DNA of 64,000 nucleotides from Mycobacterium sp. 050128 (lineage in GTDB: Bacteria > Actinomycetota > Actinomycetes > Mycobacteriales > Mycobacteriaceae). Both the position numbers and the translations under genes were made by a program. Shown in pieces: positions 26,575 through 35,662 of this stretch; position 1 is the first letter of the stretch, and each line of letters begins with the position of its first letter. The notes under the pieces were generated by a model. That model had not been told where the DNA came from. It made no database searches and worked only from the letters and a program-made list of their open reading frames with translations. The stretch covers positions 992,001-1,056,000 of the forward strand of contig NZ_JAZGLW010000001.1 in assembly GCF_036409155.1 (NCBI RefSeq). The letters are read 5' to 3'.

Positions 26575-26636
26575 CGCCGAACGTGCTCTCAGGGATAGAA
26601 AAGCGCCGAAAATCCACCTTCAGAGCACGTTCGGCG
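26575..26636. repeat. intergenic inverted repeat
   Basis: CGCCGAACGTGCTCT (26575-26589) is exactly complementary to AGAGCACGTTCGGCG (26622-26636) across a 32-base spacer. It lies 40 bases after the BluB-like gene and about 85 bases before the sulfatase. Architecture is like the element at 12452-12520 but the sequence differs. It may serve as a terminator or be a small mobile palindrome. Confidence 0.65.
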
Positions 26637-26721
26637 AAGGGGGACGCGGCGACGCGTTCAGATTCTTAGCAGGCGGCTGCGGTATCGTCGCCGGTCGGCA
26701 AGGCACGTTAGGGAGGTGGCA

Positions 26722-28089
26722 GTGACCGGCGACAACGTACTGATCGTGCACTGGCACGACCTGGGGCGCTATCTCGGCGCCTATGGCCACTCTGACGTCA
26801 GCAGCCCGCGCTTGGATCAGCTCGCCGCCGATGCCATCCTGTTCACCCGGGCTCACGCCACCGCTCCGCTGTGCACACCGTCGCGCGGCTCGTTGTTCAC
26901 CGGCCGCTACCCGCAGAGCAACGGCCTCGTCGGCCTGGCCCACCACGGTTGGGAATATCGCGCGGGCGTGCAGACCCTTCCCCAGATCCTGTCCGAATCA
27001 GGCTGGCACTCGGCGCTTTTCGGTATGCAACACGAGACGTCGTACCCGAAACGGCTGGGCTTCGACGAGGTCGACGTGTCGAACTCCTATTGCGACTACG
27101 TGGCGGACAGGGTCCAGGATTGGCTGCGCAACGACGCCGCGGCGCGGGATGGTCAGCCGTTCCTGCTGACGGCGGGATTCTTCGAGACCCATCGCCCCTA
27201 CCCGCGGGACCGCTACGAACCGGCCGACAGCGCGGCCGTCGATCCACCGGACTATCTGCCCGACACGCCGCAGGTGCGCGGCGATCTCGCCGACTTCTAC
27301 GGCGCGATCAGCACCGCCGACGCCGCGGTCGGGCAGATAATGGACACGCTGGCCGAGACGGGTCTGGACGCCAGCACCTGGGTGGTGTTCTTCACCGATC
27401 ACGGCCCGGCCTTCCCCCGGGCGAAATCAACGCTGTACGACGCCGGAACCGGCATCGCGCTGCTCATCCGGCCGCCCACTTCGGCGAAAGGGGCCGCGAC
27501 ACCCCAGGTCTACGAAGAGCTGTTCAGTGGCGTCGACCTGGTTCCGACGTTGCTGGAGCTGCTGGGCCTCGACGTGCCCGCCGAGGTCGAGGGCGTCTCG
27601 CACGCCCACGCCCTGCTCGCGCCCGATACGCCGACCGACCCGGTGCGCGAGCAGGTGTACACGATGAAGACTTATCACGACTCGTTCGATCCGATTCGGG
27701 CAATCCGCACCAAGGAATACAGCTACATCGAGAACTACGTGCCGCGCCCGCTGTTGGACCTACCTTGGGATATCGAAGAGAGCCCATCCGGGATGGCGGT
27801 CGCGCCCTTCGTCAAATCGCCGCGCCCGGAACGCGAACTCTACGATCTGCGAATCGATCCCACCGAGACCACCAATCTACTGGCCGATGGCGATCCGGGT
27901 ATGGATGCGATCGCCGCCGATTTGGCTGTCCGCCTTAATGATTGGCGCCAGCGCACCGGCGACGTGATCCCCTCGGACTTCGCCGGTACCCGCATCGCGA
28001 TGCGCTATACCGAAACGTATCTACAGATCCATCACACGACACCGACCAGCCGGTCGGCGATCGCCGCCGACCGCGGCGTCGAGGAGTAG
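26722..28089 (+). CDS. sulfatase (Rv0296c-like)
   Basis: A 455-residue alkaline-phosphatase-superfamily sulfatase. The formylglycine signature CTPSRGSLFTGRYP begins at Cys51, which would be oxidised to the catalytic formylglycine. Metal-site residues appear in VLIVHWHDLGRYLGAYGH near the N-terminus and VVFFTDHGPAF in the middle. There is no signal peptide, so cytosolic action is likely. Start at GTG 26722 is preferred because GGGAGG is five bases upstream; the GTG at 26716 overlaps that site. It is convergent with the tam gene. Substrate is unknown. Confidence 0.9.
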   Translation: MTGDNVLIVHWHDLGRYLGAYGHSDVSSPRLDQLAADAILFTRAHATAPLCTPSRGSLFTGRYPQSNGLVGLAHHGWEYRAGVQTLPQILSESGWHSALFGMQHETSYPKRLGFDEVDVSNSYCDYVADRVQDWLRNDAAARDGQPFLLTAGFFETHRPYPRDRYEPADSAAVDPPDYLPDTPQVRGDLADFYGAISTADAAVGQIMDTLAETGLDASTWVVFFTDHGPAFPRAKSTLYDAGTGIALLIRPPTSAKGAATPQVYEELFSGVDLVPTLLELLGLDVPAEVEGVSHAHALLAPDTPTDPVREQVYTMKTYHDSFDPIRAIRTKEYSYIENYVPRPLLDLPWDIEESPSGMAVAPFVKSPRPERELYDLRIDPTETTNLLADGDPGMDAIAADLAVRLNDWRQRTGDVIPSDFAGTRIAMRYTETYLQIHHTTPTSRSAIAADRGVEE

Positions 28090-28096
28090 GCAGCCG

Positions 28097-28876
28097 CTAC
28101 CCCGCAGCCACACCGCCGACCTCGGCGACGATGAATACCCGCCGGAACGGGAAGATCGTCGTACCGTCGGCCCGCGCCGGGTAGGCGTCGTCGAGCAGCG
28201 GGATGAGCTCCGCACGGAACTGATCCCAGCCCGCGTCGTCGAGGCGCTCACGAACCGGAACCAGCGCGGTCCCGGTAATCCATTCCAGCACTGGGTGTTC
28301 CCCGGTCAGCTGGTGCAGATACGTGGTCTCCCAGGCATCGACCCGGCAGCCCGCATCCATCAGCAGATTGGCGTAATGCGCCGGCGGCTGGACCACCGCG
28401 CCGACCCGGAACGGTATGTCTTTCAGCGTCTTTGCGTAGTGTTCACGGCGCGCCACGGCCCGCACCGCGGCATGCGACGGGGTTTCGAAATTACCCGGAA
28501 TCTGCACCGCGATCCACGACCGGTCCGGTAGTTGGCCGGCCCACCGGACCAGCAGGTCGGCATGTTCGGGAACCCAATGCAGCGCGGCGTTGCTGACCAC
28601 CACGTCGGTGTCGGGTTTCGGCTTCCAGTCCCGCAAGTCCGCCACCGAGGCATCGATCCCGCGTTCCCGGGCGGCGGCCACCATCTCCGGTGAGGTGTCC
28701 ATCGCCTCGACGGCCGCGCCGGGCCAGCGTTTCTCGAGGTATTTCGTCAAGTTGCCGGGTCCGCAGCCCAGGTCGACCACTCGGCGGGCCCTCTCGGCCC
28801 CCACTCTCGAGAGCAAGTCGTAAAACGGACGGCTCCGGTGGTCTGCGAATGCCAGGTAGACGTCTGGATCCCACAT
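28097..28876 (-). CDS. tam: trans-aconitate 2-methyltransferase (Rv0294-like)
   Basis: A 259-residue SAM-dependent methyltransferase. [22 protein letters not shown] is the characteristic N-terminus, [12 protein letters not shown] (33-44) is the SAM-binding motif [19 protein letters not shown] is motif IV, and WETTYLHQL is near the C-terminus. It methylates trans-aconitate, which otherwise inhibits aconitase. The ATG at 28876 has AGGAGG at ideal spacing, so the much longer upstream open frame is spurious. Near the downstream end of the ESX-3 operon on the same strand, but separated from it by a divergently read hydrolase. Confidence 0.93.
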   Translation of the reverse strand: MWDPDVYLAFADHRSRPFYDLLSRVGAERARRVVDLGCGPGNLTKYLEKRWPGAAVEAMDTSPEMVAAARERGIDASVADLRDWKPKPDTDVVVSNAALHWVPEHADLLVRWAGQLPDRSWIAVQIPGNFETPSHAAVRAVARREHYAKTLKDIPFRVGAVVQPPAHYANLLMDAGCRVDAWETTYLHQLTGEHPVLEWITGTALVPVRERLDDAGWDQFRAELIPLLDDAYPARADGTTIFPFRRVFIVAEVGGVAAG

Positions 28877-29006
28877 GTCGGTCCTCCTGATCAACGCCGT
28901 GGCGGTCGGCGATATAGACCAAACCGTATTACCGCATCGTGCCCCCGTGGTGCCCGAGTGGGCCCGGAATCGCGTCAAATGCCCGGGATCGGACGCTGGG
29001 CCGGGA

Positions 29007-29012
29007 TAGCAT
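29007..29012 (+). promoter_or_regulatory. -10 element for a leaderless Rv0293c-like transcript
   Basis: TAGCAT lies eight bases before GTG 29021. In mycobacteria many leaderless mRNAs begin at an A/GTG codon seven to nine bases after a TANNNT hexamer. No Shine-Dalgarno sequence precedes the GTG, which fits. Confidence 0.45.
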
Positions 29013-29020
29013 CGGCATTC

Positions 29021-30223
29021 GTGGGGTCCGACACAGATCCGATCGATCCGCCCATTCCAGTTCCCGACGTTCCCGGTGCCGATGTGCCGCCCGGCGCCGA
29101 CGGATTGCCACCGCTCTCGGCGTTGTCGCCACATGAACGCAGGGTGGTCGCGGCCTGCGCCGCCGGCGATATCGCCTTGCGCACCTGGGTGTCGTCGCTG
29201 CTGGCCGCGACGGCCGCGCCGGTGGTGGTGGCCACCACGTTGCGCCACACCGAATCCGGGAGTGAACGCGCCAACCTGAACTTCTACGCGGAGTTGGCCG
29301 CCGAGCACGATCCGGCGAAGTCGTTCCCCGCTCCCACCGAACCGCCGCGGGTGTCGTCGCGGCCCGCCGGACCGCTCGCGAGATGGATCGCGCGCGGCAC
29401 AGTCGACAACATCTCGTTCCCCAGCAGCTTCACCACGATCAACCCCGCGATGCGCGAGCGGTGGAATGCATGGGGGTCCAACAACATCGTGCGCGCTCAG
29501 CATTGGCGCCACGACGACGCACCTCGTCCCACGCTGTGCGTAATCCACGGCTTCATGGGATCGTCGTATCTGGCAAACGGCCGCTTCTTCTCGATGCCGT
29601 GGTATTACCGGTCCGGCTACGACGTCTTGCTGTTTACCTTGCCGTTCCACGGCCAGCGCGCCGAAAAGTGCTCGCCGTTCAGCGGTTTCGGCTACTTCGC
29701 CGGCGGGCTTGGCGGCTTCGCCGAATCGATGGCCCAGGCCGTGCACGACTTCCGGTCCGTCGTTGACTATTTGCGGCACACCGGCGTCGAACGCATTGCG
29801 CTGACCGGCCTTTCGCTGGGCGGCTACACCTCCGCGCTGGTGGCCTCCGTCGACGACCGGCTGGAGGCCGTCATCCCCAACTGCCCGGTCGTCACGCCGG
29901 CGACGATGTTCGACCAGTGGTTCCCGGCCAACAAGCTGGTCGGCCTGGGACTTGCGTTGTCCAGCATCAACCGCGACGACCTAAACGCCGGCCTGGCCTA
30001 CCACTGCCCGCTGAACTACCAGCCGCAACTTCCCAAGGATCGGCGGATGATCATCACCGGCCTCGCCGACCGGATGGCTCCCCCGGAGCAGGCCGTGATG
30101 CTGTGGGAGCACTGGGATCGCTGTGCGCTGCACTGGTTTCCGGGCAGTCACGTGCTGCACACCAGCCAGCTGGACTACCTGCGCCGGATGACCAGCTTCC
30201 TGAACGGGTTCATGCTGGACTAG
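29021..30223 (+). CDS. alpha/beta hydrolase / lipase-like protein (Rv0293c-like)
   Basis: A 400-residue protein with an acidic Pro-rich N-terminus and an alpha/beta-hydrolase core. [12 protein letters not shown] is the oxyanion strand, [11 protein letters not shown] is the nucleophile elbow, [11 protein letters not shown] carries the probable acid Asp, and FPGSHVLH the His. Start at GTG 29021 is suggested because TAGCAT sits eight bases upstream, a -10 placed for a leaderless transcript; an ATG at 28979 is the alternative. It ends in a 14-base convergent overlap with eccE3, as Rv0293c abuts the same gene in M. tuberculosis. Confidence 0.85.
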   Translation: MGSDTDPIDPPIPVPDVPGADVPPGADGLPPLSALSPHERRVVAACAAGDIALRTWVSSLLAATAAPVVVATTLRHTESGSERANLNFYAELAAEHDPAKSFPAPTEPPRVSSRPAGPLARWIARGTVDNISFPSSFTTINPAMRERWNAWGSNNIVRAQHWRHDDAPRPTLCVIHGFMGSSYLANGRFFSMPWYYRSGYDVLLFTLPFHGQRAEKCSPFSGFGYFAGGLGGFAESMAQAVHDFRSVVDYLRHTGVERIALTGLSLGGYTSALVASVDDRLEAVIPNCPVVTPATMFDQWFPANKLVGLGLALSSINRDDLNAGLAYHCPLNYQPQLPKDRRMIITGLADRMAPPEQAVMLWEHWDRCALHWFPGSHVLHTSQLDYLRRMTSFLNGFMLD

Positions 30224-31214
30224 CCGCCTCGGTTCGCACCGCGCGGTGGGCGCCGCTCACCGGCGTCGGCCAATCCAAGGTCGCCAGCAGGCCGTCGGGC
30301 TCTGCGGTGTGGCCGTCAAGCCGTTGCGTGGACAACAGATCCAGCGCCGCCAGGGCCGGCGCCTGGTTGCCGCGCTGCGGGATCAGTCCGTCCACCGGCG
30401 CCGTGCCGTCGGGCAGCGCATCGGTGAGGAAAGCGCACGCGGCCGCGACGGCGTCCTGGTCGCCCGAACGCGCGATCTCGAGCGCGGTGCACGTCTCGCG
30501 GGCCGGATGCGACCGGATGGCCTCCAGCGTCGCGGGCAGGCCCGCATCGACGACGATCTGATATGCGGCAACGAAATCCGAGGTGCCGCGCTGCACCGCA
30601 CGCCAGCTCTCGCGGGCGTTGGCCGTCAACCACCGCGGCACGCCGTCCGGCGCGACGGTGTTGGCTTCCCAACCGATCTCGCGGAGGTGGTCGGCAAGCC
30701 GTCGCGCGGCAACCTCGGCGGTCTCATGCAGCGGGATGCGCGAGGAACGCGCCTGCAGGGCCGGCAAGTTGTCGACCGCCGACACCGTGATACCGATCCA
30801 CGTCTCGCGTCGCGACGCGTCGGATACGTTGTCGCGGCTGGTGATACGGACCTTGTCGGCGCGAATGCCATAGCGGTCCAGGTACCGGGCGATCAGCTCC
30901 AGCGGGAGCACCGCGCCGTCAGCGCTGGACGGCCCGATCCGCACCAATGCGGTTGTCGTTGCCCCAACCGCGGATTGAGCGTCGGCCTCGTCGGTGCGGT
31001 TGGAACGACGCCTCATGATGGCCAGGCGGCGCCCCAGGATCGTGGTGAAATGCAGTCCACGCCACCAGCCGAACAACACGACCACCGCCACGACGGCGAT
31101 GCCGAGCAGCCAGTAGTCGCGAGTCGAGTGCCAGGGATAGGCCAGCGCCGCTGGCACTACCGCCAACGCCGCCAGAGTGATTCGGGCGCTCCCCGGGATC
31201 GGGATCGAGCTCAC
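30210..31214 (-). CDS. eccE3: ESX-3 membrane component EccE3
   Basis: A 334-residue protein with two N-terminal membrane helices (ITLAALAVVPAALAYPW and WLLGIAVVAVVVLFGWW, about residues 12-52) followed by a soluble domain of about 280 residues, the normal EccE plan. EccE sits at the periphery of the ESX membrane complex of EccB, EccC, EccD and EccE and is stabilised by mycosin. Its ATG overlaps the mycP3 stop in an ATGA, so the two are translationally coupled. It is the last gene of the minus-strand ESX-3 operon and overlaps a convergent hydrolase gene by 14 bases. Confidence 0.93.
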   Translation of the reverse strand: MSSIPIPGSARITLAALAVVPAALAYPWHSTRDYWLLGIAVVAVVVLFGWWRGLHFTTILGRRLAIMRRRSNRTDEADAQSAVGATTTALVRIGPSSADGAVLPLELIARYLDRYGIRADKVRITSRDNVSDASRRETWIGITVSAVDNLPALQARSSRIPLHETAEVAARRLADHLREIGWEANTVAPDGVPRWLTANARESWRAVQRGTSDFVAAYQIVVDAGLPATLEAIRSHPARETCTALEIARSGDQDAVAAACAFLTDALPDGTAPVDGLIPQRGNQAPALAALDLLSTQRLDGHTAEPDGLLATLDWPTPVSGAHRAVRTEAASPA

Positions 31215-32623
31215 GAGGTGGTCTCCTTCCGTCGGCGCGCGCCGGCGATCGCGGCCGCGGCGGCAACCGCCGCGACAATCAACGCCAGCGCGGCGGTCCC
31301 GGCGAACGCGACGGTCCGCGGGGTGTTGTCTTTCGGTGCCGGTGCCGGTGGCACGGTGACCGGTTTCGCCGGCGTTGCGGCCGGCCCGGTGTTCGCGGGC
31401 AGTTCCCAGGTGAGCGCTGCCAGTGGGTCCACACTGCCGGTGCCGACGATGTTCGACGGCGCCCGGGCGCCGTTGTGCGCGGTCGCGGTGATCCGGCGCA
31501 CCACCTCGGTGGCCGACAGGGTGGGGTACTTGCCGCGGACCAGCGCCACAACGCCCGACACGTATCCGGCCGCGTAGCTGGTGCCGCTGAGCGCGCTCAG
31601 TTGCTGATGGTCGTCGGGCAGACCGTTGGCAAGGCCGCCACCGTCGCGGTTACTCACCGACACGATCTTCTCGCCCGGGGCCGCGACACCCACCCACGGC
31701 CCGGACATGGTGAATTTCGACGGTTGCCCATCCGTGGTCAGGGACGCCGCCGACAGCACATAGGGCTGCCAGTACGACGGGATGGAGACCGACGTGACGC
31801 CGGCCCAGTTCCGCGCATCGTCGGGGCGGGCGAGATCGGTGAGCGGGTTCGACTCGCAGGACATTCCGCCGCCGACCGAGCCGGTGGACCCGGTGTTGCC
31901 CGCGGCGGCCACGATCACCGCGTCCTTGTCCACCGCCGCGAAGCGGATCGCCGCGCCGAGCGCGGCCTGGTCGACGGGCCGGTCGGCGGCCATGCAGGTG
32001 GCCTCCGAGATATCGATCACCCGCGCGCCCAGGTCGGCCGCGTGCACGATCGCCCGGGCCAGCGTCGCGACCTCGAGGGACACTCGCGCCACCATCGGGT
32101 CGCCGCCGGGTGAGCGCGGCGAGAACTTGCCCGACGCCGTCCGGATCGCCAGCACCCGGGCCCCGGGCGCGACGCCCGAGAAGCCGTCCTCGGCGGACGG
32201 TTGGCCCGCGACGAGCCCGGCGACCAGGGTGCCGCGCCCGTCGCAGTCCGTCAGGCCGTCGGTCGTCTCCACGAAATCGCCGCCGGGATCGACATTCGGC
32301 AGCCGGGGTCCCGGTCGCACGCCGGTGTCGAGCACCGCCACCAGCTGACCCTCGCCGCGGGAAAACTGCCATGCCGCAGGCAGATTCAGCATCGCCTGAC
32401 TGGGAGTCACGGCCGTGGGATCGCTACCGCCGATGACGCCGGAGGCGGCGCAGGGCGCGCGCTGCTCCATCGGCTGCACCGGTCCCGCAGCTCCGCTCGG
32501 CGGCTGCATGCCCGGGTCCACCACGGGCTGGCTGATCGCCGATGCCGGCGGACAGGCCCACGGCACAATGGCCTGTGAGAAGACCAACGCCGCTGTGAGG
32601 CAGGCGAATCCGGCACGAATCAT
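31211..32623 (-). CDS. mycP3: ESX-3 mycosin MycP3, catalytic His replaced by Arg
   Basis: A 470-residue membrane-anchored subtilisin. Signal peptide residues 1-29, then a Pro-rich N-terminal extension, protease domain about 75-400, and a C-terminal membrane helix (VAFAGTAALALIVAAVAAAAAIAG). Catalytic Asp99 (VLDTG), oxyanion Asn243 (AAGN) and Ser349 (GTSYAAG) are present. The catalytic His, expected in DGHGT, is Arg130: the codon is CGC at minus-strand 32236-32234. Mycosins cap and stabilise the ESX membrane complex, a role that does not need proteolysis in systems tested, so secretion may persist. Start ATG 32623 overlaps eccD3 by ATGA; a longer frame to 33679 runs antiphase through eccD3 and is rejected. 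Confidence 0.93.
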   Translation of the reverse strand: MIRAGFACLTAALVFSQAIVPWACPPASAISQPVVDPGMQPPSGAAGPVQPMEQRAPCAASGVIGGSDPTAVTPSQAMLNLPAAWQFSRGEGQLVAVLDTGVRPGPRLPNVDPGGDFVETTDGLTDCDGRGTLVAGLVAGQPSAEDGFSGVAPGARVLAIRTASGKFSPRSPGGDPMVARVSLEVATLARAIVHAADLGARVIDISEATCMAADRPVDQAALGAAIRFAAVDKDAVIVAAAGNTGSTGSVGGGMSCESNPLTDLARPDDARNWAGVTSVSIPSYWQPYVLSAASLTTDGQPSKFTMSGPWVGVAAPGEKIVSVSNRDGGGLANGLPDDHQQLSALSGTSYAAGYVSGVVALVRGKYPTLSATEVVRRITATAHNGARAPSNIVGTGSVDPLAALTWELPANTGPAATPAKPVTVPPAPAPKDNTPRTVAFAGTAALALIVAAVAAAAAIAGARRRKETTS

Positions 32624-34050
32624 CGATTGAGCACCCAGGCGAAGAGGCCGACCAGGTAGGCGATGACGGGAATCAGCGAAGCGTCCAGGCCGGTCGCGAC
32701 GAAGCCCAGCAGGCGGCGCAGCGGCAGCGAATAGGTGTCCGGCGAGGCGATGCTCGGGTTCAGCGCCACCACTGCCCACGCCAACACCAGCACGACGAGC
32801 ACCGCCGCCGCAACCAGTGCGGCCGCGAAGCGTCCGGTCGAGGCGTAGTACACCAGCAGGACACCGGCGACCAGGAACGGCTGAGCCAGCAGCCACGCCT
32901 TGCAGGCGGCCGAATCCCACACGCGGGCGCGCAGGACGGAGGTCGCCGCGGTGGCGGCCAGCACGTACCAGCCCCATCCGCTCAACGACTCGGGCCGCAG
33001 CGCGATCGCCACCGATCCCAGGACGCTGAGCAGCACCGCACCGGCGATGAAGCCACTCTGGTGGGCATCCCCGATGCGCACCCGTCGCGGCAGGTCCTCG
33101 AGCACCCGAAGCGCGGGCGCCGCCGGAGTCGGATCCCCCGGTGCCGGGATGACCGGCAGCGGGAAGCGAGCCCACAGTGCGGACAGCTGTGCCGCCTCGA
33201 TGGTGACCAGCAGAGCCGCCACGATCAGCCCGGCACCGATCGTCAATATCGGTAGCTGCCAGAGCAATTCGGCACCCGCGGCCAACAACACAGCGGCCCC
33301 GAGCACCGTGGTCGCGGTGAAGAAACCGGCGATGCGTTCGCGCTCGGCGGTCGGCACCATCAGCACGATCAGCGACCACGCGGTCACACCGGCAGCGGCC
33401 AGCACCAGCTGTGCCGCGCCGAACTTGCCGGGTACCGCCAACGCGAGGGCGGCGCCGACGGGCACCAGCGCCGCCATCGACAGCGCCATCCCGGTGCGTT
33501 CCGAACGCAGCGTGACGAACAGACCGGCGATCGCGCTCACTGCCGCGATCACGCTGACCGCGACCAGCCCGGCCAGTGCGCCGGTGGCGACCCGATAGGT
33601 CACGCCCAGGCCCGTCGCCAGGAAGGCCACCAGGATCGCCGCCAGCAGCGCCCCGCGCTGGATCTGCGCGATGCCCCACGGTTTGAGCCGCGACGTCGAG
33701 AAGATCATCGCGGCGTCGGCGATGTCCTCGACAATGCCGGGCGCGGCCGGGCCGGACGGAACCGGCTGCAGCGCAAGCAGATCCCCGTCGACCACGCCGA
33801 CGGTATCCAGGCTGGCGTCCAGACTGAACGGCGCTCCGCCGATCGGTGCCAGGCTCAGTTGGGAAATCGCGCCGGTGCGCGCACCGTCGGGGTCACCGCC
33901 GTCGCCGTTCTGTGCCGTCGGGACCACCAATCGCTGCACCGCGGGCAGGACTTCGCGCAGCGGCAGCTCGGTGGGCAGGGCAACTTCTGTCAGCCTGCTG
34001 TGCGCGAGGATGGCCACGCGAACAATGGGCATGACGGCGCCGGAGGTCAA
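32620..34050 (-). CDS. eccD3: ESX-3 membrane channel component EccD3
   Basis: About 476 residues. Residues 1-95 form the ubiquitin-like cytosolic domain (MPIVRVAILAHSRLTEVALPTELPL...). It is followed by about eleven membrane helices from LLAAILVAFLATGLGVTY to the C-terminal LIPVIAYLVGLFAWVLNR. EccD dimers line the membrane vestibule of the ESX pore. The start is uncertain: TTG 34050 has GAGGG four bases upstream, while ATG 34032 begins at the conserved MPIVRV. Its stop overlaps the mycP3 start. Placement between espG3 and mycP3 is the standard ESX-3 order. Confidence 0.93.
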   Translation of the reverse strand: MTSGAVMPIVRVAILAHSRLTEVALPTELPLREVLPAVQRLVVPTAQNGDGGDPDGARTGAISQLSLAPIGGAPFSLDASLDTVGVVDGDLLALQPVPSGPAAPGIVEDIADAAMIFSTSRLKPWGIAQIQRGALLAAILVAFLATGLGVTYRVATGALAGLVAVSVIAAVSAIAGLFVTLRSERTGMALSMAALVPVGAALALAVPGKFGAAQLVLAAAGVTAWSLIVLMVPTAERERIAGFFTATTVLGAAVLLAAGAELLWQLPILTIGAGLIVAALLVTIEAAQLSALWARFPLPVIPAPGDPTPAAPALRVLEDLPRRVRIGDAHQSGFIAGAVLLSVLGSVAIALRPESLSGWGWYVLAATAATSVLRARVWDSAACKAWLLAQPFLVAGVLLVYYASTGRFAAALVAAAVLVVLVLAWAVVALNPSIASPDTYSLPLRRLLGFVATGLDASLIPVIAYLVGLFAWVLNR

Positions 34051-34104
34051 CGGACCCTCGAATCAGCCTGGTACATGGTGTTATCTCGCTATCTTGTTGT
34101 GTTT

Positions 34105-34986
34105 TTAGGCGTATTGGGTGGATAAATCTCGCGACAGCCGCTGATTGGGGAACCAGTGTCCGTCGGGCAGGCAGGCGGTCAAGTGCTCGATCGCGACGGC
34201 AATCGCAAACGGGGTTCCCGGACTGAACGTCGAGACCCATTCGCCGTCGAACGCGCGGGATGGACTGACCAGGATCCGGCCCGCGGTGGTGTCGACAATG
34301 CTCATTCCGACTTCGGTGGTGGCATGCCGGCCGTCGCGCTGGCGGCCGGCGACGATCTCCACGTAGGTACGCGGGCCCGTGAAGACGGATTCCACCACCG
34401 CGCGGGCCGATTGCGGAATGCCGAGGTAGTCAAGGACTTCGGTCAGCTCCGCGCCGGAGCGCAGCCGTTCGTCGGCGCGGGCTCCGACGCACGCCGGCAT
34501 ACTGAACTCCGTGAACTGCGCCGGCGGACGCTGGCCCAGCCCCACACCGAGGACCGGAACCAGTGCCCGCGCGTCACCGATATTCATGGCGGTAAACGTG
34601 ACCAGCTGCGCGCTGCGCAGCGCGACGACGGTCTTACCGGTGGTGCCGGCGCGCCGCGCGACCACACCGCGCAGCAACTCCCCGGCACCGTCGGCTGCGC
34701 CGGAGCTCACGTAGCGCAAATCAAGCCATTGGTCGGGAAAACACACCAACTTGATCCAGTCGGCGACCACCCGGTTCACTCTTCCCGTTTCGGACCCGTC
34801 GGACTCCATCAGACCCATCCGGGTCAACTCGTCCTTCTGATCTTTGAAGAACGCGCCGCGCTCCGCCGCATCGCGATAGGGCGTGGTGATCGCCAAAACC
34901 CAGGGGAAGCTGCCCGCTCCAATGGTTTCGGCGATGAACCATGCGTTTTCCACCGTCAGCTCGACGGCATTCGGCTCGACACTCAT
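34105..34986 (-). CDS. espG3: ESX-3 PE/PPE chaperone EspG3
   Basis: A 293-residue cytosolic protein. The N-terminal [33 protein letters not shown] and the later [19 protein letters not shown] and [23 protein letters not shown] segments follow the EspG beta-sheet/helix pattern. EspG binds the tip of the PPE in a PE-PPE pair and keeps it soluble and system-specific before export. Here likely clients are PE5-PPE4 and possibly the three extra PPE proteins upstream. It follows esxH by ten bases. Confidence 0.92.
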   Translation of the reverse strand: MSVEPNAVELTVENAWFIAETIGAGSFPWVLAITTPYRDAAERGAFFKDQKDELTRMGLMESDGSETGRVNRVVADWIKLVCFPDQWLDLRYVSSGAADGAGELLRGVVARRAGTTGKTVVALRSAQLVTFTAMNIGDARALVPVLGVGLGQRPPAQFTEFSMPACVGARADERLRSGAELTEVLDYLGIPQSARAVVESVFTGPRTYVEIVAGRQRDGRHATTEVGMSIVDTTAGRILVSPSRAFDGEWVSTFSPGTPFAIAVAIEHLTACLPDGHWFPNQRLSRDLSTQYA

Positions 34987-34996
34987 CGACCGAGGA

Positions 34997-35287
34997 CTAG
35001 CCGCCCCACTTGGCTGCTTCGGCCGTGTCGCGCGCGAACATGGCCAGGGTGTTGTTTTCGTGCGTGCTGGCCATCGCCTGGTAAGAGCGCACCAACGCCT
35101 CCATGGCCTGGTTCCACTGGGCCTGCCAGACCTGGTAGGTCATACCGGTGTCACCCTGCCAGGCGTTCTGCAGCGCGGCCTGCTCGGTGGCGATGTCGGC
35201 GCCGAGGCCCTGCATCGTGCCGGCGTAGCCCGACATGTCGGCAGCGTGGCTCAGCATCGCGGGGTAGTTGTACATGATCTGCGACAT
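34997..35287 (-). CDS. esxH: ESX-3 WXG100 substrate EsxH (TB10.4)
   Basis: A 96-residue helical-hairpin protein with the WQG turn at 43-45, secreted as a heterodimer with EsxG. It is close to M. tuberculosis TB10.4 through [12 protein letters not shown] and [13 protein letters not shown]. Of the zinc-site residues reported for M. tuberculosis EsxH, His14, His76 and Glu77 are kept, but residue 70 is Gln rather than His. The EsxG-EsxH pair is needed for mycobactin-dependent iron use. A strong ribosome site (GAAAGGACTTGAG) precedes ATG 35287. Confidence 0.95.
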   Translation of the reverse strand: MSQIMYNYPAMLSHAADMSGYAGTMQGLGADIATEQAALQNAWQGDTGMTYQVWQAQWNQAMEALVRSYQAMASTHENNTLAMFARDTAEAAKWGG

Positions 35288-35320
35288 CTCAAGTCCTTTC
35301 GCGGTTACTAGTGGTCAAGC

Positions 35321-35614
35321 TCAGAACGAGGTGTAGCCGGACGCGGCGGCGGCGTCGGCGGCCACATAGGTGCCCGCGGCGTCACCGAGGTTGGCTTGGG
35401 CGATGTCCAGCAGGGTGTTGACCCGTGCGGCCATTTCCACGAACCGGGCGTGCGCGGCCTGGAACGCAGCCGACGACTCACCCTGGTGGAATGCCTGGGC
35501 GGCCATCGCTTCCTGCTCGGCCCCGTTGATCGTGCTGCGCATCAGGGCCGCCTTGGCGCTGAACGCCGACTGCGAGGTCACCAACTGTGGAATGTGAGCA
35601 TCCAGAAGACTCAT
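35321..35614 (-). CDS. esxG: ESX-3 WXG100-like substrate EsxG
   Basis: A 97-residue partner of EsxH. The helix turn has HQGESS (43-48), where the WXG tryptophan is His, as is normal for EsxG. The C-terminal type VII signal YVAAD (83-87) fits YxxxD/E and would be the tail recognised by EccC3. It lies 33 bases before esxH in the same transcription unit and after PPE4. RBS GGAAA is just before ATG 35614. Confidence 0.95.
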   Translation of the reverse strand: MSLLDAHIPQLVTSQSAFSAKAALMRSTINGAEQEAMAAQAFHQGESSAAFQAAHARFVEMAARVNTLLDIAQANLGDAAGTYVAADAAAASGYTSF

Positions 35615-35662
35615 GACGTTTCCTTTCTCTTCTGTCCCTTACGATTTCGTCTATTGGCTGAG

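Noticed and set aside
28097..29779. Extended frame of tam to 560 codons
   Set aside because: The upstream part overlaps the Rv0293c-like gene on the other strand. ATG 28876 has an ideal AGGAGG.
31211..33679. Long minus-strand frame of 822 codons covering mycP3 and much of eccD3
   Set aside because: The first 352 codons are Arg/Gly-rich and antiphase to eccD3. The true mycP3 begins at ATG 32623 with a signal peptide and an ATGA overlap.
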